Origin: JAAEEP01 sp035529155
Lineage (GTDB): Archaea; Thermoplasmatota; Thermoplasmata; Methanomassiliicoccales; JAAEEP01
Assembly: GCA_035529155.1 (NCBI GenBank)
Contig: DATKXF010000074.1
Coordinates: forward strand, 1 to 5,177
Length of the DNA stretch: 5,177 bases
Direction: 5' to 3'
Position 1 is the first letter of the stretch; every line of letters begins with the position of its first letter. Of this stretch, positions 1-4,251 are shown one piece after another. The notes below the pieces were generated by a model. It was given only the letters and a program-made list of their open reading frames with translations, had not been told where the DNA came from and searched no databases. The position numbers were made by a program, and so were the translations under genes.

Positions 1-1
1 G

Positions 2-229
2 GAATGGAAAAGCGTCAAGGAGTTGGGCGATAAGGCCCGCAATATTAATAGTGCTAGCGCGGCCGTGATCCTGCAAATGGTCGGAGCCGATTTCATCCTT
101 TATGGGCCAATAAGGATGTCTGAGGTCATTTTCCCTGCATGTGCCATGACCGACGCTGTGATCGCGTATGCAATGAGGAAACACGGTTCAAAGCCAGGAA
201 AGCAGCACCCTCTATACAAGATATTCTGA
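2..229 (+). CDS. mtrH: MtrH-like methyltransferase, C-terminal part (5' end outside window)
   Basis: This is the last 75 codons of a tetrahydromethanopterin S-methyltransferase subunit H-like protein, ending in TGA; the family is usually about 300 residues, so roughly three quarters lies upstream. Seen: the reading frame is open to the window edge and contains GADFILYGPI, FPACAMTDAVIAYA and the terminal HPLYKIF, which match the MtrH C-terminus as I know it. Family knowledge: MtrH moves a methyl group between tetrahydromethanopterin and a corrinoid. In the membrane Mtr complex its partner is MtrA, but many archaea carry stand-alone MtrH-like proteins paired with soluble methylotrophic corrinoid proteins. 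Inference: the activator converging on it from the minus strand favours the stand-alone role. The rest of the operon would lie upstream, so membership of a full mtr operon cannot be excluded. Family assignment is firm; exact substrate is unknown. Confidence 0.85.
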   Translation, partial: EWKSVKELGDKARNINSASAAVILQMVGADFILYGPIRMSEVIFPACAMTDAVIAYAMRKHGSKPGKQHPLYKIF

Positions 230-268
230 GACAGAATCACCAAGGAGGGTAATCCTATATTCATTAGG

Positions 269-296
269 ACCTCATAAATCTGGATGCCTATGAGGT
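269..296. repeat. 8-bp perfect inverted repeat between convergent genes, over the RACE stop codon
   Basis: ACCTCATA (269-276) and TATGAGGT (289-296) are exact reverse complements around a 12-nt loop. The left arm contains the minus-strand stop codon (272-274) of the corrinoid activator, and the plus-strand MtrH-like gene ends 40 nt to its left. A weaker 5-bp inverted repeat, TCCTA/TAGGA (253-257 and 265-269), abuts it. No T-run follows the stem on either strand, so it is not a classical intrinsic terminator. It could mark or protect the 3' ends of two convergent transcripts. The inverted repeat is certain; the function is a guess. Confidence 0.4.
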
Positions 297-2152
297 ATGA
301 AGAGGGAATGACTGAATTCCTTTGCGAACTGGGGTTCCGCCGCCAGCTCGATGTATCTCGTTTCCATTGATATTGACAACGCTTCATCTCTCATCTCCGT
401 GGACATAAGACACATCTTCGCCCCCGTGATGGCGCTGTTTCCAATGCAGGTTATTTTCTCAGATGGGACATTTGGTATCAAACCCAATATCTTTGCATTG
501 GTGACGTTCAAGTGCTTTCCAAAAGCACCCGCAATATAGATCCGGTCAATCTCTTCCTTCTTCAAACCTTCCTTATTCATCAGAATGTTGCATCCCGCCT
601 CGATCGCAGCCTTGGCCAAAAGAACCACCAATATGTCTTCCTCGCTGACGGTAATGTCCTCACTTCCGGCTGCTTCATCTTTCCAGGCTATCACAAACTC
701 TGGATTCTGATCCACTTCGATAAAACGGTGGGTCGGAGGACGGGAAAAGTATCCTCGCTTGTTGATGATTCCATGTTTGAAAAGATTTCCCACAATATCG
801 ATTATGCCGGAACCGCAGATCCCAACAGCCTTCTCTGCATCAACTGTCTCATAAACTACCTCGTTGGCGTCTGGAGATATATCGACCTTCTCTATGGCAC
901 CAGATGTGGCTTTCATCCCATGCTTGAGGTGCATGCCTTCAAAGGCCGGCCCCGAAGCACATGAGCAACATATGAGTCCCTCCTTATTGCCCAAGAATAC
1001 CTCTGTATTAGTTCCGATATCTATCAACATACAAGTCTCTTCAGCCTTATGCATATTGGTAGCTATAACGCCCGCAACGGCATCTGCGCCCACGAAGCCA
1101 GCGACTATGGGTAGCAAATGGACATTGGATCCTGAATTTCCTCTCAAACCAATCTGTCTTGATGGAACATCGATCGGTCTCTTCACTATCGGGACGTATG
1201 GGGCTTGAGATAGGTAGTATGGGGGTATTCCCAACAGGATGTGATGCATCACGGTATTACCTACCATGACGAATTCATAGATCTCGTTTGGACTTATTGA
1301 TTCTGACGATTTGCTGCAGCTCTCTTCGATAAGACCGTTGATTGCATTTCTCACCAGACTGGACAGATTAAAGAGGTTGTCATCAGACCTAGAAGAATAG
1401 GTTATTCTGGACATGACGTCTTCGCCATAAGGCAACTGGGGATTCTCAACTGCGTTCGCGAATAGCGTTTCTCCAGTCTGAAGATCCACGAGATGGCCCA
1501 CGATCTTGGAGGTCCCAACATCCACGGCGAAACCATAGAGACGATCCGTTGTATCGTGTTTTTCAATAGATACAATCCTTTCACCTTTCCAGATGGTAGC
1601 AGTGATATCCCATTCTGCATCTCTCACTGCTTCCGAGACATGCTTCATTAGGTCAAGGTCGATTGAAATCCCGATCAAATTGTTCTGTTCTCTCAATTTG
1701 GAAACGATCCTTTCAATGTCTGGCAGTGGGTCCTTCAAAGACGGTTCTGATAAAGAAAGGTGGATTTTCTCAATAGCGGGATTCGATTCAATCTCTCTCT
1801 CCGTTCCCATCAGCTGGAATCGTCTCATCCCAAATTTACTTTCAGGTGGGATATTGATTACCAATTCCCCACCTTCTGAGGATATGATGGCTCGACAAGC
1901 GAGCCTGTAATTAGAAGACCTTTCTTTTTCGGTTAAATGGTTCACCTCTGGTTCGGTTAAATGGTTTACTTCTGATTCACTTACCTTATTGATGTTGCTA
2001 GAATTGCCGACTAAGACCTTACATTTTCCACAAGTGCCCTCTCCGCCACAATCGGATCTTATCCGAACTCCGGCATTTTGGGCTATTTCCAGAAGATTCT
2101 CACCTACCTGGGCATTGACCTTTCTGCCCTCAGGTTCAAAGATGACAATCAC
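272..2152 (-). CDS. Reductive activator of corrinoid proteins (RACE/RamA-like, [2Fe-2S] + DUF4445 ASKHA ATPase)
   Basis: A complete 626-aa cytoplasmic protein, predicted to couple ATP hydrolysis to reduction of inactive Co(II) corrinoid methyltransferase proteins to Co(I). Seen: residues 1-103 form a plant-type [2Fe-2S] ferredoxin domain with C35-x5-C41-x2-C44 and C86 (in YRLAC). About 104-205 is a linker region. From about 206 comes the ASKHA part: phosphate-1 motif VDVGTSK (210-216), second nucleotide motif LIDIGTNTEV (376-385), SGPAFEGMHLKHGM (400-413), GICGSGIID (444-452), and IAGAFGKHL (540-548). The end, YIELAAEPQFAKEF then IPH, is typical of DUF4445. Methanosarcina RamA instead carries C-terminal [4Fe-4S] clusters, so this is the RACE architecture best known from acetogens and dehalogenating bacteria. 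GTG at 2152 is the only ATG/GTG/TTG start downstream of an in-frame TAA nine codons upstream, and it gives a normal N-terminus. No clear Shine-Dalgarno precedes it. An 8-residue tandem duplication lies before C86. Family is firm; the partner corrinoid protein is not visible. Confidence 0.93.
   Translation of the reverse strand: MIVIFEPEGRKVNAQVGENLLEIAQNAGVRIRSDCGGEGTCGKCKVLVGNSSNINKVSESEVNHLTEPEVNHLTEKERSSNYRLACRAIISSEGGELVINIPPESKFGMRRFQLMGTEREIESNPAIEKIHLSLSEPSLKDPLPDIERIVSKLREQNNLIGISIDLDLMKHVSEAVRDAEWDITATIWKGERIVSIEKHDTTDRLYGFAVDVGTSKIVGHLVDLQTGETLFANAVENPQLPYGEDVMSRITYSSRSDDNLFNLSSLVRNAINGLIEESCSKSSESISPNEIYEFVMVGNTVMHHILLGIPPYYLSQAPYVPIVKRPIDVPSRQIGLRGNSGSNVHLLPIVAGFVGADAVAGVIATNMHKAEETCMLIDIGTNTEVFLGNKEGLICCSCASGPAFEGMHLKHGMKATSGAIEKVDISPDANEVVYETVDAEKAVGICGSGIIDIVGNLFKHGIINKRGYFSRPPTHRFIEVDQNPEFVIAWKDEAAGSEDITVSEEDILVVLLAKAAIEAGCNILMNKEGLKKEEIDRIYIAGAFGKHLNVTNAKILGLIPNVPSEKITCIGNSAITGAKMCLMSTEMRDEALSISMETRYIELAAEPQFAKEFSHSLFIPHRHPDL
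1930..1977 (-). repeat. 24-bp tandem duplication inside the RACE [2Fe-2S] domain
   Basis: Two adjacent 24-bp units (1930-1953 and 1954-1977) share 21 of 24 bases. On the coding strand they encode SEVNHLTE and PEVNHLTE (residues 60-75). Two of the three differences are silent third-position changes (GAA/GAG, GTA/GTG); the third is a first-position change giving Ser/Pro. The unit is a whole number of codons, so the frame is kept. It lengthens the loop between the third and fourth cluster cysteines (C44 and C86). Confidence 0.9.
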
Positions 2153-2236
2153 ATACGAGAATGCCTTTAGTTCGATTTAACGATATTTGTCCAATGAACT
2201 ATATGGATGTTGGTAAGGATAATTATTCAGATAAAT

Positions 2237-2249
2237 TAATATTACTTTC
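2237..2249 (-). promoter_or_regulatory. Candidate BRE/TATA promoter for the RACE gene
   Basis: Read on the minus strand, GAAAG (2249-2245) followed by TAATATTA (2244-2237) resembles an archaeal purine-rich BRE plus TATA box. Transcription would start about 25 nt downstream, near 2213, leaving a leader of about 60 nt before the GTG start. The surrounding 2220-2265 is very AT-rich, so other boxes are possible. It overlaps a 7-bp inverted repeat, ATTAATA (2235-2241) / TATTAAT (2255-2261). Confidence 0.35.
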
Positions 2250-2295
2250 AATATTATTAATGAAAAGGATTTCCCAGTAGATATGTCCATCAGAA

Positions 2296-2337
2296 GATCG
2301 ATACGGTTCGAATCTGAATCTCTTCAGATCCTCGATC
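2296..2337. repeat. Nested inverted repeat between divergent promoters
   Basis: An inner perfect 7-bp stem, ATCTGAA (2312-2318) / TTCAGAT (2323-2329) with loop TCTC, is enclosed by an outer 6-bp pair, GATCGA (2296-2301) / TCGATC (2332-2337). It lies between the candidate RACE promoter and the TATA box of the 2400-2945 gene, so neither predicted transcript includes it. That position suits an operator more than an RNA hairpin. No T-run follows on either side. The repeat is seen; the regulatory role is inferred. Confidence 0.45.
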
Positions 2338-2366
2338 ATGACCCAAAACGTAGTAATAATGCCTTA

Positions 2367-2374
2367 TTTATATT
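2367..2374 (+). promoter_or_regulatory. TATA box for the 181-aa gene
   Basis: TTTATATT, within an AT-rich run, ends 25 nt before the ATG at 2400. With normal archaeal spacing transcription would start a few bases before, or at, the start codon, so the mRNA would be leaderless or nearly so. The sequence is close to the archaeal TATA consensus, and this is the best promoter in the window. Confidence 0.6.
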
Positions 2375-2387
2375 TTGAAGTCAAATT

Positions 2388-2393
2388 GGTGAT
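2388..2393 (+). promoter_or_regulatory. Possible Shine-Dalgarno for the 181-aa gene
   Basis: GGTGAT, complementary to the archaeal 16S rRNA 3' end, sits 6 nt before the ATG at 2400. It supports that start. It would only act if transcription begins upstream of 2388, which the TATA position makes uncertain. Confidence 0.4.
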
Positions 2394-2399
2394 ATCGCA

Positions 2400-2945
2400 A
2401 TGACTGTTCTCGATAACGTAATTGAATTGGTCTCCAATATGGATGGGGTAATAGAGGTCCATCCGTTAAATCAGAAGATTGCCCGAGAAGTCAAGACCAT
2501 CGAGTCCAAGATTAGCGGATCTCTGAATCTTGATGTCAAGAACACTGGCGTTCAGGAATGCTTGAACCGTCAGCACATCCTATGTATCATAAAGAACGAA
2601 CGTTTCAGACCCCCTCCTGAACCGACGGTGCTCTTGATAGGGGATGATGAATTAATCATTGGAAAGGAGATCATTCCATCAGATATCACCAATTACAGAG
2701 AAGATAAGGGGGTACTATTCTTGTCTAGTGACTTCATTATCTTCAAGAATAGACGACCCAAACATAGGGAGTACTTCTTGATGCCTCCCATCAAATTCCC
2801 GGAGATCGAGAGCATTGAGGGTGTGAAGAGCGCGATCTCTTGCAGCCCGTCCCTGCCGGCTGATATGAAATTGAGAGGATCTCTGGGAATCAAGGATGAT
2901 CCCAGTCTTGCTAGTTTACTCATAGGCTTCAATGTTGAAAAATGA
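2400..2945 (+). CDS. Hypothetical 181-aa protein, family not recognised
   Basis: I do not recognise the family. Seen: an intact ATG-to-TGA frame with a good TATA box and a GGTGAT ribosome-binding candidate, so it is very likely a real gene. The product appears soluble, with no signal peptide or membrane segment. The N-terminal third (about 1-50) looks amphipathic and possibly helical. From about 66 there is FRPPPEP (69-75), then alternating hydrophobic stretches VLLIG (77-81) and GVLFLSSDFIIF (104-115) that look like beta strands, then a basic patch KNRRPKHR (116-123) and LMPPIKFP (127-134). The C-terminal 40 residues are rich in Ser, Gly and Leu. Cysteines are scattered (54, 62, 148) and form no metal-binding pattern. 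It is divergent from the corrinoid activator and shares a possible control region with it; no functional link is proven. Coding confidence is high; function is unknown. Confidence 0.8.
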   Translation: MTVLDNVIELVSNMDGVIEVHPLNQKIAREVKTIESKISGSLNLDVKNTGVQECLNRQHILCIIKNERFRPPPEPTVLLIGDDELIIGKEIIPSDITNYREDKGVLFLSSDFIIFKNRRPKHREYFLMPPIKFPEIESIEGVKSAISCSPSLPADMKLRGSLGIKDDPSLASLLIGFNVEK

Positions 2946-3005
2946 CTCTCCAACATGAGAAATCCCCATTAAGCAAATATCATATGCAAAGCAAGTACTT
3001 TATTT

Positions 3006-3013
3006 GAGGAGGA
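3006..3013 (+). promoter_or_regulatory. Strong Shine-Dalgarno ahead of the 50-codon ORF
   Basis: GAGGAGGA lies 8 nt before the ATG at 3022, an ideal spacing, and is the best ribosome-binding sequence in the window. An AT-rich stretch, AATATCATA (2976-2984), could be a TATA box giving a start near 3005, which would include this site. Its strength is the main reason to take the short frame seriously. Confidence 0.45.
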
Positions 3014-3021
3014 CGAAGACA

Positions 3022-3174
3022 ATGGTTCAAGTCCTTTTTACTCACATCCTGAGAAAATCTTGGCATGTTCAAGAGATTCTACTAAAATTCCCAATGAAGG
3101 GGCTATTGATGAAGAAATTCGGGACAGTAGGATGTAAATCTTTATCGGATGAAACGCTAGTAAGCCCTCTGTGA
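3022..3174 (+). CDS. Possible small protein (50 aa) directly upstream of tbp
   Basis: An ATG-to-TGA frame of 50 codons that begins MVQVLFTHILRKSWHV and ends 4 nt before the TTG start of tbp. The product would be basic (many Lys) with a single Cys (residue 38), and has no recognisable domain. For it: a GAGGAGGA ribosome-binding site at correct spacing, and the tight junction with tbp, which suggests translational coupling or a leader peptide. Against it: it is short, has no family resemblance, and chance frames of this size are common. If it is not coding, 2946-3178 is a plain 233-nt intergenic region. Roughly one chance in three of being a real gene. Confidence 0.35.
   Translation: MVQVLFTHILRKSWHVQEILLKFPMKGLLMKKFGTVGCKSLSDETLVSPL
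3136..3145 (+). promoter_or_regulatory. Weak TATA-like candidate for tbp
   Basis: AAATCTTTAT lies about 35 nt before the TTG start and would place transcription near 3168-3170, giving a leader of about 10 nt. The match is imperfect and the site lies inside the possible 50-codon frame. If it is false, tbp would be transcribed from further upstream with that frame. Confidence 0.3.
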
Positions 3175-3178
3175 TGTC

Positions 3179-3727
3179 TTGAAAGAGATTAAAATTGAGA
3201 ACATTGTAGCTTCAACATACTTTGGGACTAAGATTGACCTTCAATCGTTGTCACTCACGCTAGAAGGTGCGAACTATGACCCAGAGAGATTTCCTGGACT
3301 TGTTTATAGGGTCAAAGAACCCAAAACCGCGACCCTTTTATTCAACAGTGGGAAGGCTGTATGCACGGGTGCCAAGAGCCTTGAGGATCTCGATCTGGCA
3401 ATAAAAAAAGTGAGGGAGAATCTCGAGAAAGCGGGGTTCCATATCGAATCCAAGCCGGAGATAGTGGTCCAGAATATAGTCGCCTCTTCTGACCTAGGAC
3501 AGGAAGTCAATCTTAGGGATATCGCCATGACCCTTGGTCTGGAAAATGTGGAATATGAACCTGAGCAGTTTCCTGGCCTTGTATACAGAAACGCCAAACC
3601 TAAGGTTGTTCTCCTCATCTTCAGCTCCGGAAAACTCGTTTGTACCGGCGCTAGAAATCCTCAGGAGGTTCAAACTGCAGTGAACATAATTATCAGGGAT
3701 CTAAAGAAAGCCGGAATGTTGAACTGA
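3179..3727 (+). CDS. tbp: TATA-box binding protein (TBP, general archaeal transcription factor)
   Basis: A complete 182-aa TBP. It binds the TATA box with a saddle-shaped fold, bends DNA and recruits TFB and RNA polymerase. Seen: two direct repeats, about residues 5-86 and 97-179, each with KIENIVAS or VQNIVAS, then FPGLVYR, then an FxSGK(A/L)VCTGA segment. The four DNA-intercalating phenylalanine positions are kept (F38, F55, F131, F148). The length matches archaeal TBPs (about 180-190 aa), and the acidic C-terminal tail of some archaeal TBPs is absent. TTG at 3179 is the only start in frame: an in-frame TAA lies at 3161-3163 with no ATG, GTG or TTG between. A GTGAT match (3171-3175) lies 3 nt before it, closer than usual. 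The stop of a possible 50-codon frame lies 4 nt upstream. Identification is firm; whether the genome holds further TBP copies cannot be seen. Confidence 0.97.
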   Translation: MKEIKIENIVASTYFGTKIDLQSLSLTLEGANYDPERFPGLVYRVKEPKTATLLFNSGKAVCTGAKSLEDLDLAIKKVRENLEKAGFHIESKPEIVVQNIVASSDLGQEVNLRDIAMTLGLENVEYEPEQFPGLVYRNAKPKVVLLIFSSGKLVCTGARNPQEVQTAVNIIIRDLKKAGMLN

Positions 3728-3857
3728 GTTTTCGGTGGGTAATCCACTATTATCCTCCTCACGAAGGAATAGATTAAAAAAGAAGAAAGAGCAAGGGAGC
3801 TGATCCTGCGAGCTGAAGGAATGCTTCCAATTTGCGTCCTTGATGTCGAGTGACACC

Positions 3858-4160
3858 CAGATAAGGAAATTTCTATCATCCAACCCAAAGAGAGATAGAC
3901 CAGGACATCATCGCTGATGCCCGACCCCCTTACTCCCATTAAGTTGATTATGACGAAGAATCCGATCACGAGCGTTCCCAGCAATCCGTTGAGGCTAGGG
4001 TCCAGACCGATGAGCCTACCCCCATACGCTCCGAAGGTGTACGCATAAGGGAGATGGTGAATATGTACCCCACGATCAGGAACCAGCTCACGACCCCTTC
4101 AACGCTGGTGATTCTACCTCCAAGGGCAGAGGGGGCGATAAGATTTTTGTTCAATTTCAA
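3858..4160 (-). pseudogene. Remnant of an APC-type amino-acid permease, frameshifted and truncated at both ends
   Basis: The minus strand between tbp and the phosphate transporter encodes membrane-protein fragments in two frames. The first (4160 to about 4047) reads ITSVEGVVSWFLIVGYIFTISL. Losing one base near 4047 moves the reading to YAYTFGAYGGRLIGL, then LLGTLVIGFFVIINLMGVRGSG and DDVLVYLSLG. Joined, these follow the usual order of an amino acid-polyamine-organocation permease from the loop before the third membrane helix through the next helices and the NLxGVRxSG motif. The first two helices are missing: an in-frame TAG lies directly before 4160. The C-terminal half (several hundred residues in intact relatives) is also missing, and similarity fades near 3858. 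No intact start or promoter is seen. It is a decayed copy, not a working transporter. Family assignment rests on motif memory; the left boundary is approximate. The stretch 3728-3857 holds nothing else I can name beyond a weak GTGG/CCAC hairpin (3735-3747). Confidence 0.65.
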
Positions 4161-4216
4161 CTAGATAATGAATGCGTCTCGTCTCAATGCGGGTCAATGT
4201 GATCCAAAAGGATTGT

Positions 4217-4226
4217 ATAGATTTAT
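4217..4226 (+). promoter_or_regulatory. Candidate TATA box for the phosphate permease
   Basis: ATAGATTTAT lies about 25-30 nt before the TTG at 4252, which is the spacing expected for a leaderless archaeal mRNA. No Shine-Dalgarno precedes the TTG, in keeping with leaderless initiation. The match to the TATA consensus is moderate. Confidence 0.45.
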
Positions 4227-4251
4227 TCAATCAGAATTCAATGTTCCTTCA

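Noticed and set aside
242..250. AAGGAGGGT, resembling a Shine-Dalgarno site after the MtrH-like gene
   Set aside because: No start codon with a meaningful frame follows at suitable distance, and the next gene is on the other strand.
512..964. 150-codon open frame on the plus strand
   Set aside because: It lies antisense to the ASKHA ATPase domain of the corrinoid activator, has no family resemblance and no promoter; the minus-strand frame carries all conserved motifs.
864..1910. Further plus-strand frames of about 105-114 codons
   Set aside because: These are antisense shadows of the activator gene with low-complexity, non-family translations.
2303..2330. tRNA-like T-loop string GTTCGAATC
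   Set aside because: The flanking bases do not pair as a T-arm, and no acceptor stem, anticodon arm or D-arm is found nearby; the bases belong to the nested inverted repeat instead.
2283..2378. 31-codon ATG frame upstream of the 181-aa gene
   Set aside because: It has no ribosome-binding site, overlaps the inverted repeats and the TATA box of the next gene, and the translation resembles nothing.
3774..3790. T-rich run on the minus strand as a terminator
   Set aside because: Minus-strand T6 at 3776-3781 could end a transcript, but the only minus-strand gene there is a decayed relic and no supporting stem is present.
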